Assembly: GCA_934086935.1 (NCBI GenBank)
Contig: CAKOIQ010000001.1
Coordinates: forward strand, 30,836-94,835
DNA: 64,000 nt
Source of the DNA: an uncultured Bacilli bacterium
GTDB taxonomy: Bacteria > Bacillota_I > Bacilli_A > RF39 > UBA660
Direction: 5' to 3'
The notes beneath the pieces were generated by a model. That model had not been told where the DNA came from and did not search any database. It was given only the letters and a program-made list of their open reading frames with translations. Made by a program: the position numbers and the translations under genes. Shown here piece after piece: positions 1 through 9,374 of the stretch. Position 1 is the first letter of the stretch; each line of letters starts with the position of its first letter.

Positions 1-2294
1 ATGAAATCATCAAATCTTTCAACAACAGTTGCATCTAATTTGTCATAATCAGTTTGAGGTTTTGTTGGTTTTTCTTCCTCTAATTTAGGTTCTACTTCTT
101 TGGCAGGTTCTTTAATAATTGGATTAGATTCAATTGTTGGAATATTAATTGTTTTGCCTTCTTTTTGCATTGCGGATTCTTTTTCAGCAATTTTAGCATC
201 AATTCTTTTGATTAAACTATCAATGTCAAATTCTGAATTAAGATTAGTATTTGAACTTGGTTTAATAACATTAACTTGAGTATTAGTGTTATTGTCATTA
301 TATTTTTCATTTAGATTTTGTTTAAATAGTTTATCTAAATTATCAGTTTGAGGTTTTTCTTCTTTTTCTGGTTCTTCTTTATTAGGCTCTGACATATTAA
401 ATGGATTTAAAGCATTAAAATCATATGTTGTTGGAGCTGTAAATGAAGATGGTGATGGTTTCTCTTCCTCTTTTTTAGGTATTTCTCCAAATAATGAAGT
501 TGTACCACCATCTGGAGCTGATGCTTCTGGTTTAGAAGTGCTTCCGTTTGGATTATTATCTAAAGCCTCAAATAATTTATTTCTTTTTTTTACTTTAACA
601 AATTCTTTGATATCAAATTGTTCGATTTCTCTTTTTTCACGAGTTACTAATTGTCCTTCACCATAACCTTGAGTTCCCCAATTAATTTCGAAACTTGGAG
701 TTAATTTAGTTCTAAATGGATTTTCTCTACTCCTTAAGATAACTACTTCAAATAGTTTAAGTTTTTGTAAATCGGAAACAGTAATTAATGGTGTGGAAGC
801 AGTTTTTTCTTTTTCTTTTGATTTAACTTCTCCACATAATTTACTGATTTCTTCTAAGGCTGACAATTCGGTTGTCATTAAGTAAATAAGGTTACCACAG
901 TTACTTCTGATTGTTTCTGCAGTTTCTTTACCGTAAACATCATTTAACTGAGCAAAGTTTTGAATAATAAAGGTAAATCTTATGGCTCTTGAACGAGCAG
1001 CGGTTACCATTGTAGTTACATCTTTTAATGGTGGCATATTAGCAAACTCATCTAAGATAAAATTAGTTCTAAATGGTAATTTACCTTTAGGACAATGCTG
1101 AGCAACATCAATTAAGGTTTCATATGCTTGTTTTAAGAAGATTGTTGCTAAAGCATGATAAGTTGTTTTTTCATCATGAATAATCATGAAAATTGCAGTT
1201 TTTTGAGTACCTATTTCTCTCATGTTGAAGTCACTATAAGAAAGCATTTCTGATAGTTCTCCACCACGGGCAAATAGTCTGATTTTTTGTCTAAACACTG
1301 AAAGAATTGATCCTTTAGTATCAGTTGGAGCATTAATTGTGTTAGATGCAAAGATGTAAGCAGGATGTTTTTCACCTTTTAAAGTAAAATATTCTTTAGT
1401 ATAGTTTGATGTGGCAAAGCTATCTTCACCAACACTAGACATATAGTTAATTGAATTTAAATTAATTTGTTCTTCTTTAGCATCTTCAAATAGACCTAGT
1501 GCTAAAGCACAGAAAAAGTCTGATGCTGATTTTTCCCAGAATGGATCATTTTTATTTTCTGGGTCATATATAATATTTAAAGCAACATCTTCTAAAAGTT
1601 CAGTAGCTTTATCAGTATTTCCAGCTTTATATAATTGATATGGTAATGTTAAAGGATTCCATGCATTTCCCATTTGAGGATCACGGAAATTTAATACTAC
1701 TATTTTATAACCTTTTGCACGTAACATTTCTGAATGATCACGATATAACTCACCTTTGGGGTCAGTTAAAATCATACTTTCACCTTTACGAGCTAAAGTT
1801 TGAACTTGAGGGTCAACTAAACATTTAGTTTTACCGGAACCAGTAGCACCAATAACTAAAGTATGATAGTCTCCATTATCAACCCATATTTCTTTACCAT
1901 TATTAATTAAAGGGATTCCAGCTGCTTTCATTTCTTGATCTTTAATTAATACTTTTTCAACACCATCAGATTTTTTTATTTCTTCTGGTTTAGCCCATCT
2001 ACTATATCCCTTTTCATCTTTTTCACCAAATTTTAAGCCAAATCCAAAGCCTTTTTCATGTTCAAAAATTGAAGATGAAATACTCATAAATATAGCTATT
2101 AAAACGGAGAAAAATAATACTAATGTAGGTACTATGTTTTTAGGACTAAATCCAGCAAAGAAATTTAATCCATAAAATCTACCATCAGATAAAAGTGATG
2201 TAAGATTTACTATTGCTAATGAGGAAAATATCAATAAAACAATGCAAAAGATTACAAAGATTGTAAAGTCTTTAGCAGTTACTTTAAATTTCAT
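1..2294 (-). CDS. virD4: VirD4/TraG-type coupling ATPase, C-terminus beyond the left edge
   Basis: Partial gene with at least 764 codons and no stop before the window edge. VirD4/TraG/TcpA proteins are hexameric inner-membrane ATPases that pass substrates to a type IV secretion channel. Two N-terminal membrane helices (about residues 10-32 and 53-75) precede a Walker A motif GATGSGKT (149-156). A Walker B-like segment LDEFANMPPL follows near residue 410. The last ~180 visible residues are Pro/Glu/Asn-rich and low in complexity, a probable flexible tail that could bind substrates. The ATG follows an AGGAG site. It is last in the visible locus, downstream of all other type IV secretion genes. 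The family call is firm; whether the cargo is DNA or protein cannot be seen. Confidence 0.93.
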   Translation of the reverse strand, partial: MKFKVTAKDFTIFVIFCIVLLIFSSLAIVNLTSLLSDGRFYGLNFFAGFSPKNIVPTLVLFFSVLIAIFMSISSSIFEHEKGFGFGLKFGEKDEKGYSRWAKPEEIKKSDGVEKVLIKDQEMKAAGIPLINNGKEIWVDNGDYHTLVIGATGSGKTKCLVDPQVQTLARKGESMILTDPKGELYRDHSEMLRAKGYKIVVLNFRDPQMGNAWNPLTLPYQLYKAGNTDKATELLEDVALNIIYDPENKNDPFWEKSASDFFCALALGLFEDAKEEQINLNSINYMSSVGEDSFATSNYTKEYFTLKGEKHPAYIFASNTINAPTDTKGSILSVFRQKIRLFARGGELSEMLSYSDFNMREIGTQKTAIFMIIHDEKTTYHALATIFLKQAYETLIDVAQHCPKGKLPFRTNFILDEFANMPPLKDVTTMVTAARSRAIRFTFIIQNFAQLNDVYGKETAETIRSNCGNLIYLMTTELSALEEISKLCGEVKSKEKEKTASTPLITVSDLQKLKLFEVVILRSRENPFRTKLTPSFEINWGTQGYGEGQLVTREKREIEQFDIKEFVKVKKRNKLFEALDNNPNGSTSKPEASAPDGGTTSLFGEIPKKEEEKPSPSSFTAPTTYDFNALNPFNMSEPNKEEPEKEEKPQTDNLDKLFKQNLNEKYNDNNTNTQVNVIKPSSNTNLNSEFDIDSLIKRIDAKIAEKESAMQKEGKTINIPTIESNPIIKEPAKEVEPKLEEEKPTKPQTDYDKLDATVVERFDDF

Positions 2295-2381
2295 AAAATC
2301 ACTCCTCTGTTTATTGATTATATACTATAATAAACAATTTTTCTATAACTATTTATTATATTTTTAATACTTTAATTATTT

Positions 2382-4433
2382 TTATGCTCCACAGTGAGCA
2401 TCTAAATAAGGTTGAATATTTCTTATTTGATAGCGTTCACCATTAACTCCAGCATTAATACTGCTTTGAGTTTTTGTAGAAAATATTAAACCGTTATCTC
2501 CACCCGCTGATTCTAGTGTTACTAAATAACTTCCTTTATTTTCAATGACCATGATTATGTGGGTTGTATTTACTAAAATATCACCTGTACCCGCTTCACT
2601 AAAGGGTATTTCATAACCCAAATTCATAAAATTGTTAGTTATTCCTGTATAATTATTTTTCATTGCCAAACTGTATGCCCAAGATGTAAAACCTGAACAG
2701 TCAAAACCATATGGAAGATTTTTTCCTGCTTCACTTAAGTATCTTGATGTCCCCCAGCTTCTATTTACGGGATTATGTTCCTCAATATGCTCTCCACCCC
2801 AGAAATATGGAAGACGATATCCAATTTGGTATAGATTATAAGCAAGAGTTACTCCAGCAGCAGCTGCTGCTTGTTTAGTACAAACACCGGTATCTTCTAC
2901 GGCTGCTAATATAGATTCTTCTAATTCCTTAACTCCACTTTCACCTAAAAGAGTTGTAATTGGAACATCCACTTTTTTAGTATTACCAATGCCATGTGGA
3001 TATGAATCTAACAATGCATAATTATTTAATTTTTTAATATTATTTTGAATATATTTTATAACAATTTCATGTACTTTTTTATTAGTTGAATCTTCATAAT
3101 GAACACCATCAGTAGAATTTATCAAGCCTTTTATTTTAGAATATGAATCAATATATTGATCACCAACAGCTGTAGATAAGATATCATTAAACTTTTTAAT
3201 ATCTTCGTTAGTAACCGTGTATCCATTTGCTTTTGCTTTGGTGTTATTTACTGGATTTACTGATAAAAACAAATAATTTACTTTACTTTTTTCATCAGCT
3301 AAATATGAATTATAAAAATTAATATATGAATCAATATTATTTAAATCATTAATACCTGAAGCAAAAACAACAAATTTGATTTTATTATCAGTTATAGTAC
3401 TTGCTATTTCACTTTGTTTTTCTACTAAATAATTATACCCAGATGATTCTGCAGCAATAAATTTAATATTTGAATTATTAAGAGTTGTTTGCATGCCAAC
3501 CATTCTTGAATCACCAATATATAATAATGACTTTTCAATATCTTCTTGAGTGTATTGGGAACTTGCAGCAACATATTTATTATTGTTATCGTTACTACTA
3601 GTTAAACCAAATAATCCTTCATATAATGAAGCTAGAAAAAGGACTGGGCCAAGCACTGCTAGTATTCCTAAAATAACTGAAAGTATAATGCCAAGAACTT
3701 TAGCATAAAGTTTTATTTTTTTTAGTTTCTTAGCAAAATTAGCTTTCATATTTTTAACTCTTTTTGCTATTTCATCGAGTTTTTTATTTTTTTCTTCTTC
3801 GGCTCTTTTTTTAATATTTTGGGGAATATTTTTTATTCCCTTTTTAATATTTCCTGGAGCGTTTTTAATGTTATTTTTAAGATTTTGAGGTGCGTTTTTA
3901 ATTTTATTTTTTACTTCATTAGCTTTATCTTTGGCTTCTCCAACTTTATTTTTGATGTTTTCTGGTGCATTTTTTATATTTTCGGCTGTTTGACGAGCTT
4001 TTTCTTTTGTGTCTTCAAACTTTTGCTTAGCGTTATCATATTTATTTTTTATTTCGTCGATTGGATTTTTAAAGCCAAAATCATCTTGAGAATCTTCATC
4101 ACCTAATTCTTCATCGGATTCTTCATTATTTTCTCCATCTTGATCTTTCTTGTTTTTCTTTTGTGCTTCGTCTTTATTATTTTTACCAGAAGAATTAGCT
4201 TCTGAATCAGATTCATCTTCATAGTTTTCGTTATCGTCGTCATATTCTTCATCATCATAATCATAGTCTAAATCAGAATATTCATTTTCATCGTCGTCAT
4301 CATAAAATTCATCATCGTCATCGATTAAGGGCTTATAGTCATAATAATTATCATCATATGGATTATTATATCCATTCATTTTATTGTGATTATTACTTTC
4401 ATTAAATAATTTATAACTATTTTTATTTGCCAT
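2382..4433 (-). CDS. Membrane-anchored SGNH hydrolase / NlpC-P60 peptidase fusion
   Basis: 683 residues with an unusual layout. Residues 25-115 are Asp/Glu/Asn-rich. Residues 125-235 are Lys-rich with degenerate ~11-residue repeats (NIKNAPxN type). A membrane helix lies at 245-276. Residues 303-475 look like an SGNH/GDSL esterase, with GDSR (307-310), GIND (360-363) and DGVHY (442-446), which supply Ser309, Asp442 and His445. Residues 535-680 form an NlpC/P60 domain with Cys579 in FDCSGF and His625. I infer that the C-terminal half is outside the cell and that the esterase removes peptidoglycan O-acetyl groups while the peptidase cuts stem peptides, opening the wall for the secretion machine. 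The acidic/basic N-terminus would be cytoplasmic. The start follows AGAGGTG. Domain calls are strong; the substrate is inferred. Confidence 0.87.
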   Translation of the reverse strand: MANKNSYKLFNESNNHNKMNGYNNPYDDNYYDYKPLIDDDDEFYDDDDENEYSDLDYDYDDEEYDDDNENYEDESDSEANSSGKNNKDEAQKKNKKDQDGENNEESDEELGDEDSQDDFGFKNPIDEIKNKYDNAKQKFEDTKEKARQTAENIKNAPENIKNKVGEAKDKANEVKNKIKNAPQNLKNNIKNAPGNIKKGIKNIPQNIKKRAEEEKNKKLDEIAKRVKNMKANFAKKLKKIKLYAKVLGIILSVILGILAVLGPVLFLASLYEGLFGLTSSNDNNNKYVAASSQYTQEDIEKSLLYIGDSRMVGMQTTLNNSNIKFIAAESSGYNYLVEKQSEIASTITDNKIKFVVFASGINDLNNIDSYINFYNSYLADEKSKVNYLFLSVNPVNNTKAKANGYTVTNEDIKKFNDILSTAVGDQYIDSYSKIKGLINSTDGVHYEDSTNKKVHEIVIKYIQNNIKKLNNYALLDSYPHGIGNTKKVDVPITTLLGESGVKELEESILAAVEDTGVCTKQAAAAAGVTLAYNLYQIGYRLPYFWGGEHIEEHNPVNRSWGTSRYLSEAGKNLPYGFDCSGFTSWAYSLAMKNNYTGITNNFMNLGYEIPFSEAGTGDILVNTTHIIMVIENKGSYLVTLESAGGDNGLIFSTKTQSSINAGVNGERYQIRNIQPYLDAHCGA

Positions 4434-4445
4434 TTAAGATCACCT

Positions 4446-4928
4446 CTAATCTATTTCTACTGTATAGTTTCTAATACTCGATTCTTTAAATATAAATTCA
4501 TTCTTATCTTCATCTTTTATATAATAATATTTTTGACCATTTACATTTCTTGTGTCATAACCAGTTACTTTTGCTTGAATAAATTTTTTAGTTTTTATTG
4601 ATTTTATAAATCTGGAAAACGCATTAAAATCTCCACTAAATTGTTTTTGTTTAAAATTTTCATCTAATAGTTCAAATGCCTGTTGTTCGTCAAATATCAA
4701 TAAATTTACATATTCAGCTAAATATTTTTTAGCCATTTGTTCCTGATCAGTATAGATGGGAACAACTTCGTTAATTTCATATTTTTGTTTTGGTTCTTCA
4801 TATTGACGATTATTATTATTAGGATTATTGTCATCGCCTGTAAAAATAATTATTCCAAGTGTTATTAGTAATACAACTATAATAGCAATTACAATAATTT
4901 GTTTTTTATGTTCTTTAATATATTCCAT
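4446..4928 (-). CDS. Single-helix exported protein, VirB8/TcpC-like candidate
   Basis: 160 residues: a short basic N-terminus, one membrane helix (about 9-29), an Asn-rich linker and a small outer domain of about 110 residues. VirB8/TcpC proteins of type IV systems have this topology, with an NTF2-like fold outside. The position between two wall hydrolases and next to a second protein of similar layout fits that role, but no diagnostic motif is visible. The ATG shares one base with the stop of the upstream gene (TAATG), so translation is probably coupled. Treat the function as a candidate only. Confidence 0.6.
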   Translation of the reverse strand: MEYIKEHKKQIIVIAIIVVLLITLGIIIFTGDDNNPNNNNRQYEEPKQKYEINEVVPIYTDQEQMAKKYLAEYVNLLIFDEQQAFELLDENFKQKQFSGDFNAFSRFIKSIKTKKFIQAKVTGYDTRNVNGQKYYYIKDEDKNEFIFKESSIRNYTVEID

Positions 4929-5482
4929 TATTGCACTACCTTTCTATATTCTTCAATAGTATAAGGTCTTAATGTGAATGTATAAGAATCATTTTCAACT
5001 ATTACTTGGTAGTACTGATCTTTTCCTTTATCATAACCACCAAGTACATCTTCTTTTAAAAGTCCATAAACATAATATTCTTTAATATTACTGCCTCTGA
5101 CTTTAATAAATTCATTATATGCTTCAAAAACATAATTTCCATCTAAATGCTCTATCTTTTCTAAAACATTATCTTTATTAATACTATTTAAATTTTTATA
5201 TTCAGTAGTTAATAAATTAAATAAATCTTCATTTTTAGAATTCGTTATTGCATTTATATATTTATTTATACAATTTTCTATTGTAAAAAAAGTTGAATAA
5301 TCAGTTACTGTCTGTAATTTTGTTTTTGTTTCACTATTGTTATTACTGTTAGTGTTTGAATTAGTTTTAGAATTTGAAAAGATACTAACAATAACTAAAA
5401 TTATAATAATTACTGCTAAAATAATTAATAATTGTTTAAGACTAATTTCTTTAGTCTCATACTTATCTTTTTTTATAGCCAT
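4928..5482 (-). CDS. Second single-helix exported protein, VirB8/TcpC-like candidate
   Basis: 184 residues. The basic start is followed by a very hydrophobic helix (about 17-36), a Ser/Asn/Thr spacer and an outer domain that ends in a beta-rich segment. It matches the downstream 160-residue protein in layout but not obviously in sequence. Two adjacent proteins of this type could form the paired NTF2-like layers seen in TcpC-type proteins; this is an inference from size and topology. The start has an AAAGGA site. Confidence 0.6.
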   Translation of the reverse strand: MAIKKDKYETKEISLKQLLIILAVIIIILVIVSIFSNSKTNSNTNSNNNSETKTKLQTVTDYSTFFTIENCINKYINAITNSKNEDLFNLLTTEYKNLNSINKDNVLEKIEHLDGNYVFEAYNEFIKVRGSNIKEYYVYGLLKEDVLGGYDKGKDQYYQVIVENDSYTFTLRPYTIEEYRKVVQ

Positions 5483-5496
5483 AAATTATTCCTTTC

Positions 5497-7560
5497 TTAT
5501 ACTCCATAGTCACCATGTACAAATAAATTACATTCTTTTTTTCTTCTGTTTCTTAATCCAGTTTCAAAAATACTACCCCGCATAATAATATGTTCATGCC
5601 AAAACCCAGTGCATATTCTATCCGAACTTGAATAAGTATTATATGCAGAAGCGAAACCATTTAAATTTCCAGTATTGTATTCTAAACTCGTTAAAGCATC
5701 GACTTGATGGTTAACTAAGTTAGAAATACCACTTTGAGCAAGACTATTTTTTACATTATTTTGATGTTTTTTAAGAACTAAATTGTATACCTGATCAATA
5801 ACAGTTTTAGGGTAACTTTTACCACAATATTGACTAAATGGTGATGAAACTGTTATTCCAACTTGAGCAAATTGAGGAACGTTATTTCCTAAAGTTATTC
5901 CGTGTCCAACGGTAGGTATATCACCATCTATACAATAAACAACATAATTATCACCATCAGTTGGTCCTGTACCTTCAAGGCTTGCAAGAAATGCTGCTAA
6001 TTTTGTACTGGTTGTTGGTCTTGGATTATTTACATCCAAGTAATCTAATGGATCTACAGCACTTGCTGTACTGTTACCTGTTCTTAATTCAAAGTGAAGT
6101 GCTACTACATCAGTATCGCCGGTTTTACCTGCTTTAGCAATTACTTGACCTTGATTGACTACATCTCCTTCTTCAACAGTTATTGAATCAGGAGCTAAAA
6201 ACCCATAAATTGATTTATTACCATCTGAATGAGAAATTGTAATCATGTTACCATAACCACTATTACAAATTTTAGATTTTTCTTCATTTTCAGTACATCC
6301 TTTTTTAACGTAAGTAACTGTACCGCCTTCAATGGCAATTACATATGTATCACCTGAATTACCTAAAGAACCAATATCAATACCGAAATTTTTTCTTTTT
6401 TTATTTCCATCTTGAGTTTTAATTTCACCGAATTTAGAAATTATATTTGTTGATACTGGATCTTTTTTAGCATATAAGATGCCATCAATTTCCTCAGTTT
6501 CTCTACTACCAATTGGAAAGTAATAGTTATATTCGGTAATTTCTCCATAATTAGCATTATACATGTCACTAGAACTTTCATACATTCTAACTAATTCTTG
6601 AATTTCCTTGACAATTTGAGTATTTACAGCTATTTTTTCTTCATCACTTAAATCATAATTACCAGTTTTACTATTTTTAAAACGGTATTTTAAATGAGGA
6701 ATACCTTCTAAATAAGTACTTTTAGTTAAAAACTCCCAGTAACGATCTTCTGCTTTTTCTAAAGTATCTGAAACTTCATAACTAAAACTACTATATCCTT
6801 GAGCTGATGCTTCTGCTTGACAATTTGCTGCTTTATTACTGGTCATACCAAAGAAGCTTTGAATGCTTTCTAATGCTTTTTCCCAGAATCCTAGGTGTCT
6901 TTCACCAGTATTTATTAAGGTTTTACAGTTACCAGAATATTCATCTGCTTCACTACCATTTTCACATACTTGTTCTAGGGTTCCATCTTCAGCTGTTCTT
7001 TCAACTTTGGGTGATACACCATAACAAGCGGCACTATAGCCAACCATATTTTTAACTAATAATTTTAGGGTATCACTTCTTTTGGCTAAAGCACTAGCAT
7101 CATTAGTACTAACATCATATGCATCTATATCTTGATTATCATCATCATATGATGCAGCATTACTATTAGTAATCTTTCCATAATCATCTTTATTTTCACC
7201 ATCATTATCAACTACATAACCGAATGGAATTTCAAAGAAAACAGTGGCTAAAATAACATTATCATTTAGTCCTACTACTCCTTTTTTTTCAAATTTAGCT
7301 AATAATTTATAAAGTTTTGTATAAAACTTTTTTTGTTGTCTTAGAATTTTGTCTTCGCACTTTTTTTGTTTATCGCTTGATTCACAATCAGTAAGCCAAT
7401 ACTTTTTGTTTTTTTCAGCAAATTCATCCCAGTTAAAATCTGAATATTTAAAATAAGCAGCATTTACTGAAGAATTAGCAAAAAAGGATATCAAAAAAAT
7501 TGATATAATTAATATCATTTTTTTGAATATCCTGTTTATATTACTACTTTGGTTTTTCAT
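5497..7560 (-). CDS. Secreted M23-like (degenerate) plus GH24 lysozyme wall hydrolase
   Basis: 687 residues with an N-terminal signal or anchor helix (13-34). Residues ~370-510 form a LytM/M23-type fold, but metal-site positions are changed: the HxxxD motif reads NFGID (391-395) and the HxH motif reads ALH (487-489). The YxHL position reads YGFL. The domain is therefore probably non-catalytic. Residues 520-680 resemble T4-type (GH24) lysozyme: Glu529 in LEG, TVGHGIT (550-556) and a C-terminal RNRRKKE..LF segment, which together support muramidase activity. Conjugation systems usually carry a two-domain wall hydrolase (VirB1-like), and this one sits directly after virB4. The long Cys-containing region 40-340 is unassigned. 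Confidence 0.87.
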   Translation of the reverse strand: MKNQSSNINRIFKKMILIISIFLISFFANSSVNAAYFKYSDFNWDEFAEKNKKYWLTDCESSDKQKKCEDKILRQQKKFYTKLYKLLAKFEKKGVVGLNDNVILATVFFEIPFGYVVDNDGENKDDYGKITNSNAASYDDDNQDIDAYDVSTNDASALAKRSDTLKLLVKNMVGYSAACYGVSPKVERTAEDGTLEQVCENGSEADEYSGNCKTLINTGERHLGFWEKALESIQSFFGMTSNKAANCQAEASAQGYSSFSYEVSDTLEKAEDRYWEFLTKSTYLEGIPHLKYRFKNSKTGNYDLSDEEKIAVNTQIVKEIQELVRMYESSSDMYNANYGEITEYNYYFPIGSRETEEIDGILYAKKDPVSTNIISKFGEIKTQDGNKKRKNFGIDIGSLGNSGDTYVIAIEGGTVTYVKKGCTENEEKSKICNSGYGNMITISHSDGNKSIYGFLAPDSITVEEGDVVNQGQVIAKAGKTGDTDVVALHFELRTGNSTASAVDPLDYLDVNNPRPTTSTKLAAFLASLEGTGPTDGDNYVVYCIDGDIPTVGHGITLGNNVPQFAQVGITVSSPFSQYCGKSYPKTVIDQVYNLVLKKHQNNVKNSLAQSGISNLVNHQVDALTSLEYNTGNLNGFASAYNTYSSSDRICTGFWHEHIIMRGSIFETGLRNRRKKECNLFVHGDYGV

Positions 7561-7583
7561 AGAATGGTTACACCACCTTTTTA

Positions 7584-9374
7584 CTATAAACCGCCACCTG
7601 AACCGAATGAATCTAATTCATCTTGAGTTAGTACGACATTTATTCTCATGCGTCGGTTTCCACATACAAATAAAGCTTCTCCTTGACTGTATGTTTTAAT
7701 ACTTTCTTTTTCATTGTCATTTAAGTCAATTAATTTACCTAAATCTTCAACTGCTTGTTTTCTTAATCCCATTACTAGATAATAAGATGCATTATCAAAG
7801 ATTGCTTTACCATGAACAAATACATTTGGAGCGGCAAAATCGGTAGGTTGTTGAGTAATAATAATTGTTCCTGTATTATACTTACGACTACGTCTTTGAA
7901 CTTGAGCTAAGAACTCTGCTCCTAATTCATTTCTTGATGATAATAAAACATGGGCTTCATCTACGTACATTACTGTATTAATACTTTTATCTAAACATAA
8001 TCCCCAAGCATATTTTAATATATTGAAGAATAATGCATTACGAATATTTTCGTCACTATTCATAAGTTCTCTAATATTAAATACAATAAAATTACTATTA
8101 AATTTTAATGTTGTATGACCATTAAAATAGAAACGTAATTCGTTTGTAAATGGTCTTATACGTAGTTCTAATCTTTCCATTACATCTTTTTCTCTTGTTG
8201 CTTCTGGCATAGATAATAATCTACCTTTAATTGTTGAGTAAACATCATCAAATGTTGGATAATCTTCTGATGTAAATGTACTAAAATCGGTATTGAAATC
8301 GATATTAAATCTCTTATATGTTTCTTGGCATATTTCACTAAACATTTGTAAAACATCGTCTTCAATAGTTGGATAATAATATTTCATAAATGCTTTAAGT
8401 GATTGAAGAGTTCGAGTTAAAACTGAATGTCCTAATCCTTCTTTTAATTCTTCTTCATCAGCATCAAAAATTACTTCTAATGGGTTAATTAAACCATACT
8501 GGCCACCTTTACCTAAATCAATAAAGTCACCATTATAGTTTCTGGTCATATCTTCAAGTTCACCTTCAGGGTCAATTGCAATTATTCTACAGTTATTACG
8601 AATATGAGTTCTTAATAACAATTTAGCTGCGGTACTCTTACCTGAACCAGATGTACCTAAGATAATTATGTTGGCATTATTTCGATTAAATTCTTTTTTA
8701 ATTTGATATAAGAATTGGTTAAATAAAACAACTCCACCTGAGAAATCTACACCTAGTAATGTAGCTGATCCGGGATCTTTAATACTATCAAAGACAAATG
8801 GATACATTGCCGCAATTGTTGGACTTGGAATTGGAATACCAACACGATCTTCGATATCTTGTTTTGGGAAAATTGGTAACATTGATTTTAGAACTTTTTC
8901 TTGTTCAAACATCATTGGAATACCACGCATTCCCATCGCATCTAAATAGTTTCTAATTTGAATTTTTTTATTTTCTAATTCTTCTTTTGAATCAGCAGTA
9001 ATCATAATATGCATTTGAAAATCAAATATCTTTGATTGTGTTGCTGCAAGCATTTGGACAAATGTTTCTAAAGATTCATAGTCTTGACGATATCTTTCTT
9101 GTAATGTACGATCATTTTCTTTTTGATATCTTTGTTTTAAGTCCACTATTTCTTTATTAATCATTCTACTCATTTCTGAGAAATTAATAGGAATATGTTT
9201 AATTACTACTTTTATACCAGGTAAATTCGTAACTGACGCTAAGAATCCCGGTCCTATCATTTTAGGATAACTAATAATTGTTAAGATTGTGGCATATTTG
9301 TCACTAATCATAAAATCATTAATGTTAAAATTCATACCCTTAGGGGCAATTTCACTTTTAAATACATTAGACAT
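7584..9374 (-). CDS. virB4: VirB4-type secretion ATPase, C-terminal ATPase part
   Basis: 596 residues. Walker A is GTSGSGKST (240-248) and a Walker B-like YVDEAHVLL lies near residue 470. A VirB4 C-terminal region with RRSRKYNTG and ITQQPTDF follows. VirB4/TrbE ATPases power assembly and transfer in type IV secretion systems at the cytoplasmic membrane. A usual VirB4 is about 800 residues; here the first ~180 are encoded separately by the preceding gene, which overlaps this one by 8 nt in another frame (ATGTCTAA holds this start and the upstream stop). The ATPase half is complete, so this looks like a functional two-subunit VirB4 rather than decay. Confidence 0.93.
   Translation of the reverse strand: MSNVFKSEIAPKGMNFNINDFMISDKYATILTIISYPKMIGPGFLASVTNLPGIKVVIKHIPINFSEMSRMINKEIVDLKQRYQKENDRTLQERYRQDYESLETFVQMLAATQSKIFDFQMHIMITADSKEELENKKIQIRNYLDAMGMRGIPMMFEQEKVLKSMLPIFPKQDIEDRVGIPIPSPTIAAMYPFVFDSIKDPGSATLLGVDFSGGVVLFNQFLYQIKKEFNRNNANIIILGTSGSGKSTAAKLLLRTHIRNNCRIIAIDPEGELEDMTRNYNGDFIDLGKGGQYGLINPLEVIFDADEEELKEGLGHSVLTRTLQSLKAFMKYYYPTIEDDVLQMFSEICQETYKRFNIDFNTDFSTFTSEDYPTFDDVYSTIKGRLLSMPEATREKDVMERLELRIRPFTNELRFYFNGHTTLKFNSNFIVFNIRELMNSDENIRNALFFNILKYAWGLCLDKSINTVMYVDEAHVLLSSRNELGAEFLAQVQRRSRKYNTGTIIITQQPTDFAAPNVFVHGKAIFDNASYYLVMGLRKQAVEDLGKLIDLNDNEKESIKTYSQGEALFVCGNRRMRINVVLTQDELDSFGSGGGL

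Noticed and set aside
2295..2381. Possible small gene or promoter between virD4 and the SGNH/NlpC gene
   Set aside because: The 87-nt gap is plain AT-rich sequence with no open frame, no strong hairpin and only weak -10-like sequences.
3819..4106. A plus-strand hydrophobic reading frame opposite the SGNH/NlpC gene
   Set aside because: It is the reverse reading of the Lys/Asn-rich repeat region, which automatically gives Phe/Ile-rich peptides; no ribosome binding site.
5497..7560. Prophage endolysin
   Set aside because: The GH24 domain is phage-like, but the gene lies between virB4 and VirB8-like genes with a membrane anchor, and no capsid, tail or holin gene is near.
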